Source: Bacteroidales bacterium UBA3844
GTDB lineage: Bacteria > Bacteroidota > Bacteroidia > Bacteroidales > Paludibacteraceae
DNA length: 36,565 bases
Direction: 5' to 3'
Assembly: GCA_002392915.1 (NCBI GenBank)
Contig: DGHQ01000050.1
Span: forward strand, 51,906 to 88,470
Position 1 is the first letter of the stretch; each line of letters begins with the position of its first letter. The translations under genes were made by a program, and so were the position numbers. Shown here one piece after another: positions 1-9,220 of the stretch. Below the pieces are notes generated by a model. It was not told where the DNA came from and did not search any database. It saw only the letters and a program-made list of their open reading frames with translations.

Positions 1-24
1 TCCTAGCCGATAGACGAATGGGCC
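1..24 (-). tRNA. tRNA-Glu, 5' part only (cut by window edge)
   Basis: Read on the minus strand from 24 to 1, the sequence fits the first third of a tRNA. There is a 7-nt acceptor 5' strand GGCCCAT, then T8 and C9, a D-stem GTCT, a D-loop containing GG, and the start of the returning D-stem (GGA). The TTCGTCTA string at acceptor/D-arm is typical of bacterial tRNA-Glu. The anticodon lies outside the window, so the amino-acid identity is inferred from the D-arm only. A TATCTTTG promoter-like box sits about 50 bp upstream. Confidence 0.68.
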
Positions 25-76
25 TCCTTATTGTCACAAAATCAACAAACTATATGTTTACCCGATTTTGCGAGTG

Positions 77-110
77 CAAAGATAGACATTATTTTCTAAA
101 ATCCAATACT
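77..110 (-). promoter_or_regulatory. Bacteroidetes-type promoter for the tRNA
   Basis: The minus strand has a perfect TAnnTTTG box (TATCTTTG, at 84-77). A TTGG element lies 18 nt further upstream, close to the -33/-7 spacing known for Bacteroides primary sigma promoters. Transcription would start near position 70 and reach the tRNA after a leader of about 45 nt. This is a pattern match only. Confidence 0.5.
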
Positions 111-235
111 TTTGCTCAAAATATTTCTCACTCATTATCAACACCCCAAAGCAAACAAAATTATGAATTGTGGGACGACACAACAAATGATGGATCATTC
201 ACAATTACGAATTATGAATTATGAATTGTAATAAC

Positions 236-257
236 ACGCACGTCCGTGCGTCTCTAC
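236..257 (-). repeat. REP-like hairpin, family A, copy 1
   Basis: A perfect palindrome, ACGCACG / CGTGCGT with a 2-nt TC centre, is flanked so that the minus strand reads GTAGAG directly 5' of the hairpin. The same core (CACGTCCGTG followed by CTCTAC) recurs at 24463-24487 in the lysS-gpsA gap. A GTAG tetranucleotide next to a hairpin is the known recognition mark of REP elements handled by TnpA-REP (RAYT) transposases. No such transposase gene is in the window. Confidence 0.55.
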
Positions 258-311
258 GAGAAAGGGATCTCCAAATGCGTGGACATCCCCCTCATTATGA
301 ATCATGAATTA

Positions 312-914
312 TCATTTGCTTTGTTCACGCGATTTTTCTCCGAGGTAGCCTCCATGATGACGTTTGGCATACTCTTCGTTTGTGAACTTGATCTTCTTCA
401 TTGTGCCTACCACAATGATGTCTCCGATCACTGTCATCATTGTTGTTGATGTTGTGGGAGTAAGGCCAAGTATGCAGACTTCCTTCGGATTGCCTGTGTA
501 AAGACAGATATCCGCCTCTTTTGCCAACAGGCTTTCTTTGTTACCAGTGATAACAATAAACTTGACATCTGGACGTAAGCCTCGAGCCAAAGCCGTAAGT
601 TCTATAATCTCACGTGTTTTGCCGGAATTTGATATCAAAAGCATTACATCATTTGGCTGCAACACACCAAGATCACCATGCTGCGCCTCACTTGGGTGAA
701 GGAAAACAGCCGGCGTACCAGTCGAACTGAATGTCGTAGCGATATTCATGGCAATCTGACCTGCCTTTCCCATACCGCTCGTCACAAGTTTTCCTTTCTT
801 GTTGTGAACCTGCTCCACAATCAAATCCACAGCATTCTCATAGTCATCTGTAACAGGAAGCGAAAGGATTGCATTTGCCTCATGTTCCAAAATTTTCTTT
901 ATATCCTCTTTCAT
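312..914 (-). CDS. SIS-domain sugar-phosphate isomerase (KdsD/KpsF/GutQ-like, no CBS domains)
   Basis: This 200-residue protein is a single SIS (sugar isomerase) domain of the arabinose-5-phosphate isomerase family, which interconverts ketose and aldose 5-phosphates in the cytosol. Visible family motifs are SGMGKAG near residue 50, HPSEAQHGDLG near 75, the phosphate-binding SNSGKTRE near 96, LTPTTSTT near 150 and a C-terminal HHGGYLG. Typical KdsD/KpsF proteins are about 320 residues because two CBS domains follow; here the protein stops after the SIS domain. I start at the ATG at 914; a TTG two codons upstream is less likely. A TACCTTTG box about 20 bp upstream supports a short leader. The exact substrate cannot be read from sequence; a role in KDO synthesis is possible but unproven. 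Confidence 0.82.
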   Translation of the reverse strand: MKEDIKKILEHEANAILSLPVTDDYENAVDLIVEQVHNKKGKLVTSGMGKAGQIAMNIATTFSSTGTPAVFLHPSEAQHGDLGVLQPNDVMLLISNSGKTREIIELTALARGLRPDVKFIVITGNKESLLAKEADICLYTGNPKEVCILGLTPTTSTTMMTVIGDIIVVGTMKKIKFTNEEYAKRHHGGYLGEKSREQSK

Positions 915-934
915 TGCCAATATTTAATTTTGTG

Positions 935-967
935 CAAAGGTAGTTTCTTAACGTGATATTTCAATAC
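935..967 (-). promoter_or_regulatory. Promoter of the SIS-domain gene
   Basis: The minus strand carries TACCTTTG at 942-935, matching the Bacteroidetes -7 consensus TAnnTTTG. A TTGA lies 18 nt upstream, the same spacing as at the tRNA promoter. The predicted start of transcription is only about 15 nt before the ATG at 914. Confidence 0.55.
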
Positions 968-973
968 GAATTG

Positions 974-1006
974 CAAAAAAAAGGCGACGCAAAAGATCGC
1001 GTCGCC
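974..1006 (-). terminator. Rho-independent terminator of the giant GH8 gene
   Basis: Perfect 8-bp stem GGCGACGC (983-990) / GCGTCGCC (999-1006) with an 8-nt loop. On the minus strand it is followed by a T tract (974-982). It begins only a few bases after the stop codon of the 2693-codon gene. T residues on the other side mean it could also work on the plus strand. Confidence 0.85.
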
Positions 1007-1013
1007 TTTTTTA

Positions 1014-4000
1014 TCAGTCATTGATTAACGTAAAGTGTCCTACATATTTCTTTCGGATTTCATCAATCCAAATTTCGTACCAATAATCGGTCGACGGCAT
1101 CTTTCGTCCAAGATACATTCCATCCCACGACTCATTGCCCTTTATCTCTGTAAGTTTCTTTCCAAAACGATCATAAATAGTGACCACTGCATCCGGATAT
1201 GCTTCAGCTACGACTTCTGAAATAAATGCATCATTCACACCGTCTCCATTAGGAGTGACGACTGTTGGATACTCAATGTCAGGAGCTTTCATAGTGAATT
1301 GGAAATCACTCTGACATCCATACTCATCAATAATATATGCAGTATGGATTCCATACTTCAAGTCAGTAAACGACTCCGACGTCTGATATTCGCTGTTGTC
1401 TACCTTATACATGACATTTGTCGACTCGTTGTCCTTAAATGGCACGATCTCAACATCACGATAACCTTTCTGGTTGACGGACGCAATCTCTGGATATCCT
1501 ACCACCTTGATTGTCGACTTGGCTGTCACTGTCTCACAAATTTCATTTGAAAGCGACACCGTATAAACAGTCTCTCCGATCACATCAGTTGGAGCCTTAT
1601 ATATAGGCGACGTTGCCAACACATCTCCAGCCTCATTTGTCCATGTATACTTGCGTGGTTTTCCTTGAGAGACATTAGTGAACAATCTCACTGATCCTGG
1701 CGTCATACAGACTATCGTATCTGTTGGAGATACCGTAAACTCAATTGGCTCCTCAACCTCGACTATGATCGAATCCTTAACCTCACAACCTCCTGCCTGA
1801 GAGACAGTGAAACGATAAGTAGTCGTAGCTGTTGGATTCACAACGGCAATCATACCTGAGCCCACAAGGGTAGCGTCGCTGTTCCACTCTATAGTCGCAG
1901 TAGAAGGTGTCAGCTCCGACAATCCTATCTGAGCATCCGAACCTTCACAAATCACTGTGTCATCCGCAATCTTTGTGAACTTAGGTGCCTCAGACACTGT
2001 CAATGTGCCATACGTCTCTTCCACAACACAATTTCTGTTTGTTATTGTGTATGTGTACTTGCCGTCATCAGATGTCGACGCTGATGAAATTGAAATAGAA
2101 TTAGATGTTCCAACTTCCACACCGTCTTTCTTCCATTCTACCGTCGGAGTCTCCTTGCAAGAGAAATCCAAAGTCATTGCATATTTAGCACCCTCACAAA
2201 GGACTGTGTCTCTTCCTACAGTATTATTCTTGATTCCTGCGTCGACCACCTTCACCTTCTGGCTTGTCTCACACTCATTGGTGAATGTGACAACATACTC
2301 TCCTTCTGTATTCAATTGTATTGCCTGAGATGTCTCACCTGTGCTCCACTTGAAATCGTTGGCATCAGACTCCAAATCAGCGAACAACGAATATTTAGTG
2401 CCACAACTGTAGAATGAGATAGGATCTCCATGGGCTGAGATTGCCTCTGTATTGCCATCCTCATCTGTGAAGATGATTGATCCATTCACCTCTCCTTGTC
2501 CGATTTTAACAGTGTGCGACACTGTCTTCTCACAGAATCCATCAGACACTGTGACCTCAAACTTCGTAGGGTCGTTCAATGGCTCGCTCACAAAATTGCC
2601 GGCATCAGCCATTGTCGACTTATTAGTTGTGTTCCAAGTGTAGGTGATATCTGAATTATACGTGTCACCCTTCAACACAGCGCTCAACTCTACCGAAGCT
2701 CCCGGACATGCTGACGCAGCTCCGACAATTGACAAAGAGTCGATTCTGTGGATCTCAACATAAATCTCCTTTGGTGAATTACTCTCACACTTGATTGAAG
2801 TGTCGTTAGGCATCTTGAAATAACCTGTCACATTGTAGTGACCTGTCTTATCAATCGCATTATAATTATTCAAAGGATTTCCACTCTCATCTGTAAATGA
2901 TGAATATACGTTTGACACGTCGTTGCTAACGATCCACATTGTATCAAGATTAACGGCTCTTGAACAAACTGTATCGAAATGAGTCTTTAGTTCAGGACGT
3001 GCATATAGTATCACCGTCACTGGCACTGTAGACGACTCAGCTCCATTATCATCAACCTGACATACATAATATACGGTGGTATCTGTAGGCTGTTTTGTTG
3101 TCTTAGTTGTTGAAATAGCAGGCATAGAAATTTCAAGTCCTCCCTTCGACTTATCCGCGTCGTACCATTTCAAGCTATATGATGGATCTGATTTTTCTAC
3201 GAAATCCTCAATAGATTCCGTTGAAAGATAATCCTCACAGAAGCGAGCCACCTTTGTCTTTGGCACCGGTGTCAAACTTACAATCACATCGACATCACTC
3301 AAAACGCTCTCACATCCATCTGCATCCCTCTGGCTGACATAATACTTCAGTTTCACATCTGTTGTCATGCTCTTGTCTGCCGACGGAATTGGCTCCGACT
3401 TCAACTCAGACATATTCTCGTCATACCACACAAGCGTCATATCCTTTCCCGGAGTGACAGCCGACGGATCTTGAGTAAGCAGACTCTTGAATGAGCCGTC
3501 TGTCAACGTATCACCCAATGTGTATGTGATCACATTGTTAACTGCCGGAGCATCGATATGCTTCACTGTGACATCAAGATCTGCAGTATCTCCCTTGCAG
3601 ACGTGATTGCTTGAGATTGTGTAAGTAGGCACCACCTTATATGTGTTTGTGGTAGTGGAAGAAACTTTTGATGTCGACGGAATCAAAGCCGACTCATCAA
3701 GTTTCACACCGCCAAGATACCATTCAAACTTAGATGGATCATCAGCCTTCACAAACGTGCTCAACGACGAGTCATCTGTAGTAGCCACAAGTTTTTCAGC
3801 AGTGGCATCCTCACAATACGACACAGGGACTGTCTTAGCCGTGCCGACACCAACAGTTGTGATTGTGATTTCGGCGATGTCACTCTCAGCCGTACCATTA
3901 GTTGACTTGACATAATATTTTACCTCACCAGGAGTAGTGCTTTCAAATGGAGTTGGTTCCGATAGTGGAGCACCCGTCTCGTCGCACCAGATCAAAGACT

Positions 4001-7000
4001 GACCTGCTTCTGGAGCATCGACCAATGTCGTGACATCGATCTTTTCACCGACACACAATGTAGTGTCGCTCACCTTAGGCTTGTTTGAACTTGTAATATA
4101 GATTACAACCGAATCCCTTTCGCTCTCACATCCTCCCTTCGACACAGTGCTCACGTAATAAACTACAGTATCTTCCTTAGCGACAGAAATTGTGACAGGA
4201 GTACGCAACGAATCCGTAGCGTTCTTCGACTCATACCAAACCACACGACCATTTGCTGAAGATGCAAGTTTTGTGATATCCTCCTTGCCTGTGCCTACGG
4301 CAAACTCTTTAGGAGAAGTGACAGTAGGAACATCAGGTATAGCCTCCTTAGAGACCTCCATCATTTGAACTTTGCCCACGCACTTGGTTGTCTTGTCTGT
4401 GGCAGTATAGAAATATGCACCTAATACATCCTTGCCGTCGATATTCAAATCAGTCACCTCAAACGCAGCAACGTCATCCGAATACCAATTCAAATCGTAG
4501 CCTTCAATTGTAGCTTTCGACAGATCAAGACCTTCTCCGTCACACAATGCCACTCCGTTTTCCAAAGCCACATCAGGAAGAGGATTGACAGTAAGTTTGA
4601 CACTCTTAGAAGAGATCTTACATCCTGCTATCTCCTCATTGTAGACAGTCACAGAATAAGAGCCAGCCTCCTTAACGAAGAACGAATCCACCTTGATTGG
4701 TTTGTCGTCATTCAACGATGTCTTTCCATTGAAGAACTCATATGTATAACTCTTCGACTTAGGAGTTGCGACAGCCTTGATATAAGTGCTGTCACCCTCA
4801 CAAATCTCCTCAAGTTTCAAACTTGCGACAACATCTGTAAGGTCGCACTCAACCTCACCGCACTCGATAGTGTTGAGCACTTTGAGTGTATCCCGTCCAT
4901 AGACAGTAGCAAGACCATAGTTATTAATGTAGTTATTACAAGAAACAACCTCTGCCGTAAACGTATAACCAATTGAATCACCAGGAGCTAACGAAGTCTC
5001 TGGTGTGTCTCCGACTGACGGCCAAGTAATTAGACGTTTAGTCTCATCATATACACCCTTATGCGAAATATCGGTAATATTTCCAAGTTCAGCAGGAATC
5101 TGGTCATAAAGTCTAACATCAAAAGCATGGTCAACTTCTGCAGAAAAGCCTACCAACGATCTTTCACATCCAGTTGGACCGCTATATATACCCATATAGC
5201 CTGATTTAGAAGAGGTCAAACCTTTATAGGTTGCAAGAGGTGTTTCCAAATCATTGATATAGACATACATCTTATCCTCTTTCACCATAACCTTCAAGTC
5301 CATAGGAGAGTATGTACCATCTTCTTTTGCCGGACAACTCTTATTCGTTTTGTCCTCAGCAATCAATTTGCTTCCTTCATACACTTCAAACTTAACATAT
5401 TGGCCTCCGGACATTGTAGAAAGCTTCAAGCCAATACCTTCAAAACCCGAACCTCCAGGAGTGCCTTTACCTTGATAACGGAACACAAGATACAAAGAGC
5501 CATCATTTCCACTCCATTGAGTTTGGAGAGTGACATCTTTACCATAAGCCTTCTTGTCAGTAAAGAAATAAGGAGGTCTTACACCTTGGTTTTTGTTCTG
5601 ATCACATGAAATCTCGCCTTTGACATTTGGAAGATTACCTCCGCCCAAAGTTGTCCAAGAATCTTTGGAAGAGAAATTTCCTTCTATAACAGTTCCTTCT
5701 GTATTTTTGAAATAAACTGTATATGAAATATTTTCTCCAACTTCAGCCTTTTTCCTATCAGCATCCTTAAATAAAGAAGCTTGCGGATCAATTACAGGAG
5801 GCAATTCATTACAAGATATCATCAGATCAACCTGAGATGAATCAGGAGAATCTGTTTTTGATGATATCCAAGCCACATTCTTAAAATACTTATCATCTGG
5901 CTGTGGTGTTATTTTACATCCGATGTCTTTAGCAACAGTTTGATAAACCAACTTGCCTTTTTCACCGACTAGCATTTCAGGCACAGTCCATTTTACAATA
6001 CCAGTAAACTTTCCCTCATCTGCACCAGAAGCTGGAGTGTAAGTGGCTGTAACTCCCAACGCTTTATCTGTAATAAAGCCATCCCATTCCAATTCTATCG
6101 GAATTGTATCAATCACAACCACATCATATGCTTCTCTTCCAGGAAGAGGTCCTTTTCCCATAACACGTCGCCATGTATATCCATCGAATTCCTCAACCAA
6201 TACTCTATCGAAACCCTTTAGATCTGGAGAACATGCATATCGTGAGAAATTAGTTATTTCCTCGTTAAATTTGTCTGGATTATACCATCCCGGAGTAATC
6301 GGAACGAAATTACAAGCCTGTCCTGATAGATTATCATAAGAACCATTATTTTCAACCGCTTTTGAATAAGACCAATCATCAGCCACCTTAAATTTCATGT
6401 TTGTGGCATTTTTAGTCTTCAATGCAGTTCTATATAAGCCTGGACCGTAGACACCCTTGTGAAGTAGATACTTCGAGTCTAGTTTATCATAAACATGTGT
6501 AGTAGTGGCAGTAAGCACATTAGGGAACTTCACAATGAAACGCTGATTCCAAGCCTTGCCATCTTCATCTTCTCCAGCAGGAATTTTTTGGAACAAAATT
6601 TCCGCACCTCCTGTTTCAGGGAAATATCCATATTTTGACACATCATTCTCATTGTCTAGATAGAAAAGCCATCCATTGGGATTATCATCACCATAAAATC
6701 CTTTGTTGATGTCGTTCAAGAAATAAGAGACACGATAATTTCCCATATTGATGTATGCTTCTTGTGCATCATTCCAAAAACGATAATATTGATAGAATGT
6801 GGTGTTTGTCCAATCGCCTTCATCATCTCCATTTGGCAAATAATTTCCATACGACATGCGGACATTATCACGTCCACCATTCAACCAAGAGGATTCTCCT
6901 TCCGACTTGTTCTCAAATTCAACAGTAAATTTAACAACATCATTCGGGTTCATGGCTGTACGGTTAGCACTTTTCTTGACTGCCAACGAACGATTAGCCA

Positions 7001-9095
7001 AGATATCCACACAGTTACGCTCCATCGTATATGTAGCGTGGTTAGGATACTCGTTACTTACCCACTCTTCAAAATTTGAACCTGAAATTTTGCTTGTCAA
7101 ACAGATACGTGGATTAAGAGTGTCTCTTGCAACAACACGGAATGAGACAGAATCTATTGTCTCAGCCAGATGACCTGTTTTGAATCCAGGCACAGTACCG
7201 ATGTTCCAAACTATTTTTCCACCACTGAACTTACCTCCGTTTGAAATGCTGACCACCTCATAATTAGGGTCTATTTCTGTCTCAATCTTCACTCCTGTAG
7301 CATCAGCACTACCATAGTTACGATACTGGACTGTATAGTCAATTTGGTCATCAACGTAAGCGTACGTCTTATCCACGGACATATACACTTTCATGTTAGC
7401 CGCAGAAACCATATCACTTGGAGCATGCCAGTTACCAGTATATGTCAAAAGAGGCAAACAACGGAACCATCCATGGAAATATTTAGGCATACTCTCAATA
7501 TATCTCTCGTCATCTGTAAGAGCACTCGACTCTCCAGATGCATCATCCCACACTAACTCACTCTGGCGATACATATCCGCTATAAGCCCCAAGTCTTCAT
7601 TAATCACAACTGCTGGAGCCGCACAACCTAAAGCATAATTTGCTGAATAATGTGACAGGACACCTCCTTCTGTATTGTAACACATTTTAATCTGAGATGG
7701 TCCCCAAAACTCTGGCTGACCGGGGTCTGGAGATGCACCTAATTTGCTACACCACTTTCCTTTTCCATCCAATGCAGGAGGCTCCTTCATAAGTGCCGCA
7801 GCACGAAGTGCCATGTCATATTCATATGTGTTCGTTCCTTTCTCTATTTGATGCGTTTTAGGATTCCATGTATATTCAGGTGTCCCATGCCACAAATAAT
7901 TCTGTGCCATACGCCACATAGTACGGAAATCCTCTCCCTCGCTAAAATTTGTAAATGTAGGTTGTCCGTCAGTCGCCATATTTGTGGTTCCAATACTTGA
8001 TACCAATCCCTGACTGTAAGCCTGACCACACAACCAATCTGAAGATGCCTCTGCTCGCTTATACTGACCTATCTGCCAATCGTTAGCGGTAACATCTCCA
8101 CTTTCAAACCATTTGGCAAACTCATTATAATAAGCTGGTGCACAATAATCTGTATGTGTGTTTCCATCTCCACCACCACCACTGATGTTGCTAAACTGTG
8201 ATATGTCAGGATATGTGGTCTGAGTGTTTCGCCAAGAAGAGACCTCTTTTCCTTTGTTTCCTCCCTTTACGTATCCATCGACACCGATATTTCCACTCAT
8301 ATGTCCACCATTATAAATAGTGCCGTCGCCATTGTTAGATGTATATGAGAAAGTATCAACAAATGCTTTCAAGAAATCTTCAGCTGCCTCTTTATAAGAA
8401 ATTGGCTTACCACTATAATCCAAAACGGGTTTGCCATCCTGCATCATGAATTCTCCCCACTGTTTGTAGGCGATAAGAAGAGCCATAGCAATATCATCAT
8501 CACCATCGGTGGCCGATCCATGATTTTCTGATGTGCTTCCTTCCATTGCATAACAAATTGGCAATCCGCCACCAAACTCATAATTTGGAAGTCTTATCTG
8601 TCCGTCCTGATATCTCACTCGATGAGGAATTCTATTATCGTGGATCCACATCCACAATCCGTTGAATGTGGCCTGATCTGCAAAAATTGCGGCCGCCAAC
8701 ATCATATAACCGTCGCCCTCTGTACAGAACTCCGCTCCGCCCTGAGGCATTTCCTTATCTCCAAGCTTTCGGAAATTGTTGAATGTGATATAAGGCACTC
8801 CACAATGCGTTCCTCCGTCGTATCGACATCTGTGGCTCATGATTTCATAAGCCTCACGTCCTGTTTTTTCCATATCCGCATGTGTGAGTCCTTCAGCATT
8901 GTATTTTGCCAAAGTTTTACCTACCTTATACTCCAAAAATTGAGGATAAGGGAATGCTGGATTACCAGAATTTATATTAATAGGAACGTAACTGGCAGAG
9001 CTCCATGATCTGGCACTACCTTGTGCTGATGCACCTCCTATGCCACTCAACAAGCAGCATAAAATTGCAATTAATTTAATACCAAATTTATCCAT
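1014..9095 (-). CDS. Giant secreted GH8 protein with DUF11, lectin-like and Ig-like modules and a CHU_C (T9SS type B) tail
   Basis: A 2693-residue protein starts with a signal peptide (cleavage likely after ASA at residue 24). Residues ~50-560 resemble glycoside hydrolase family 8: TEGDGYMM (E126, the likely general acid position), a GLWMWIHDN segment and ATDGDDDIAMALL near 195-207. GH8 enzymes hydrolyse beta-1,4-glucan, xylan or chitosan. DUF11-type modules follow (~565-690 and further copies to ~1390). A concanavalin-like segment is inserted in one of them (~1150-1320). From ~1415 to ~2600 there is a long series of Ig-like and PKD-like modules with recurring CxGE, WYDE and GCES words. Residues ~2605-2693 form a CHU_C domain (TPNGDGVNDAF, YDRFGK, W(D/N)G), the type B signal of the type IX secretion system. 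The protein should therefore be exported and held at, or released from, the cell surface. It has its own terminator just downstream. The GH8 substrate cannot be told from sequence. Confidence 0.85.
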   Translation of the reverse strand: MDKFGIKLIAILCCLLSGIGGASAQGSARSWSSASYVPININSGNPAFPYPQFLEYKVGKTLAKYNAEGLTHADMEKTGREAYEIMSHRCRYDGGTHCGVPYITFNNFRKLGDKEMPQGGAEFCTEGDGYMMLAAAIFADQATFNGLWMWIHDNRIPHRVRYQDGQIRLPNYEFGGGLPICYAMEGSTSENHGSATDGDDDIAMALLIAYKQWGEFMMQDGKPVLDYSGKPISYKEAAEDFLKAFVDTFSYTSNNGDGTIYNGGHMSGNIGVDGYVKGGNKGKEVSSWRNTQTTYPDISQFSNISGGGGDGNTHTDYCAPAYYNEFAKWFESGDVTANDWQIGQYKRAEASSDWLCGQAYSQGLVSSIGTTNMATDGQPTFTNFSEGEDFRTMWRMAQNYLWHGTPEYTWNPKTHQIEKGTNTYEYDMALRAAALMKEPPALDGKGKWCSKLGASPDPGQPEFWGPSQIKMCYNTEGGVLSHYSANYALGCAAPAVVINEDLGLIADMYRQSELVWDDASGESSALTDDERYIESMPKYFHGWFRCLPLLTYTGNWHAPSDMVSAANMKVYMSVDKTYAYVDDQIDYTVQYRNYGSADATGVKIETEIDPNYEVVSISNGGKFSGGKIVWNIGTVPGFKTGHLAETIDSVSFRVVARDTLNPRICLTSKISGSNFEEWVSNEYPNHATYTMERNCVDILANRSLAVKKSANRTAMNPNDVVKFTVEFENKSEGESSWLNGGRDNVRMSYGNYLPNGDDEGDWTNTTFYQYYRFWNDAQEAYINMGNYRVSYFLNDINKGFYGDDNPNGWLFYLDNENDVSKYGYFPETGGAEILFQKIPAGEDEDGKAWNQRFIVKFPNVLTATTTHVYDKLDSKYLLHKGVYGPGLYRTALKTKNATNMKFKVADDWSYSKAVENNGSYDNLSGQACNFVPITPGWYNPDKFNEEITNFSRYACSPDLKGFDRVLVEEFDGYTWRRVMGKGPLPGREAYDVVVIDTIPIELEWDGFITDKALGVTATYTPASGADEGKFTGIVKWTVPEMLVGEKGKLVYQTVAKDIGCKITPQPDDKYFKNVAWISSKTDSPDSSQVDLMISCNELPPVIDPQASLFKDADRKKAEVGENISYTVYFKNTEGTVIEGNFSSKDSWTTLGGGNLPNVKGEISCDQNKNQGVRPPYFFTDKKAYGKDVTLQTQWSGNDGSLYLVFRYQGKGTPGGSGFEGIGLKLSTMSGGQYVKFEVYEGSKLIAEDKTNKSCPAKEDGTYSPMDLKVMVKEDKMYVYINDLETPLATYKGLTSSKSGYMGIYSGPTGCERSLVGFSAEVDHAFDVRLYDQIPAELGNITDISHKGVYDETKRLITWPSVGDTPETSLAPGDSIGYTFTAEVVSCNNYINNYGLATVYGRDTLKVLNTIECGEVECDLTDVVASLKLEEICEGDSTYIKAVATPKSKSYTYEFFNGKTSLNDDKPIKVDSFFVKEAGSYSVTVYNEEIAGCKISSKSVKLTVNPLPDVALENGVALCDGEGLDLSKATIEGYDLNWYSDDVAAFEVTDLNIDGKDVLGAYFYTATDKTTKCVGKVQMMEVSKEAIPDVPTVTSPKEFAVGTGKEDITKLASSANGRVVWYESKNATDSLRTPVTISVAKEDTVVYYVSTVSKGGCESERDSVVIYITSSNKPKVSDTTLCVGEKIDVTTLVDAPEAGQSLIWCDETGAPLSEPTPFESTTPGEVKYYVKSTNGTAESDIAEITITTVGVGTAKTVPVSYCEDATAEKLVATTDDSSLSTFVKADDPSKFEWYLGGVKLDESALIPSTSKVSSTTTNTYKVVPTYTISSNHVCKGDTADLDVTVKHIDAPAVNNVITYTLGDTLTDGSFKSLLTQDPSAVTPGKDMTLVWYDENMSELKSEPIPSADKSMTTDVKLKYYVSQRDADGCESVLSDVDVIVSLTPVPKTKVARFCEDYLSTESIEDFVEKSDPSYSLKWYDADKSKGGLEISMPAISTTKTTKQPTDTTVYYVCQVDDNGAESSTVPVTVILYARPELKTHFDTVCSRAVNLDTMWIVSNDVSNVYSSFTDESGNPLNNYNAIDKTGHYNVTGYFKMPNDTSIKCESNSPKEIYVEIHRIDSLSIVGAASACPGASVELSAVLKGDTYNSDITYTWNTTNKSTMADAGNFVSEPLNDPTKFEVTVSDGFCEKTVSHTVKIGQGEVNGSIIFTDEDGNTEAISAHGDPISFYSCGTKYSLFADLESDANDFKWSTGETSQAIQLNTEGEYVVTFTNECETSQKVKVVDAGIKNNTVGRDTVLCEGAKYAMTLDFSCKETPTVEWKKDGVEVGTSNSISISSASTSDDGKYTYTITNRNCVVEETYGTLTVSEAPKFTKIADDTVICEGSDAQIGLSELTPSTATIEWNSDATLVGSGMIAVVNPTATTTYRFTVSQAGGCEVKDSIIVEVEEPIEFTVSPTDTIVCMTPGSVRLFTNVSQGKPRKYTWTNEAGDVLATSPIYKAPTDVIGETVYTVSLSNEICETVTAKSTIKVVGYPEIASVNQKGYRDVEIVPFKDNESTNVMYKVDNSEYQTSESFTDLKYGIHTAYIIDEYGCQSDFQFTMKAPDIEYPTVVTPNGDGVNDAFISEVVAEAYPDAVVTIYDRFGKKLTEIKGNESWDGMYLGRKMPSTDYWYEIWIDEIRKKYVGHFTLIND

Positions 9096-9151
9096 ATATT
9101 AAACCCCTATTACAAATTCGAAAAATACATAGTTTGTGTTATTAGATTAGG

Positions 9152-9159
9152 CAAAAATA
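9152..9159 (-). promoter_or_regulatory. Candidate -7 box for the giant GH8 gene
   Basis: The minus strand reads TATTTTTG, with flanking CTA and GC as at the other boxes in the window (CTAnnTTTGC). It would give a leader of roughly 50 nt before the ATG at 9095. No good TTTG element is seen at the usual upstream distance, so this is a weak call. Confidence 0.35.
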
Positions 9160-9220
9160 GCAATATTTTCAAATTGTGGCTCTTTTTTTGTGAAAAAATG
9201 TTAACAACCGAGCCTTAGTC

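Larger units (their letters stand above)
25..311. other. Non-coding gap with AT-rich repeats and a hairpin
   Basis: No convincing gene lies between the tRNA and the SIS-domain gene. The stretch holds the tRNA promoter, several copies of an AATTATGAATT-like word (near 160, 203-228 and 292-310) and a short GC-rich palindrome at 236-257. A 68-codon plus-strand frame runs through it but has no recognisable domain and is composed largely of the repeat words, so it is not called as a gene. Confidence 0.6.

Noticed and set aside
18..224. A 68-codon plus-strand frame at the left edge
   Set aside because: It overlaps the tRNA on the other strand and ends in repeat words; no coding signs.
9187..9216. 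Terminator for the DUF4143 ATPase gene
   Set aside because: GGCTC/GAGCC arms exist but enclose about 30 nt, and no T tract follows on the minus strand.
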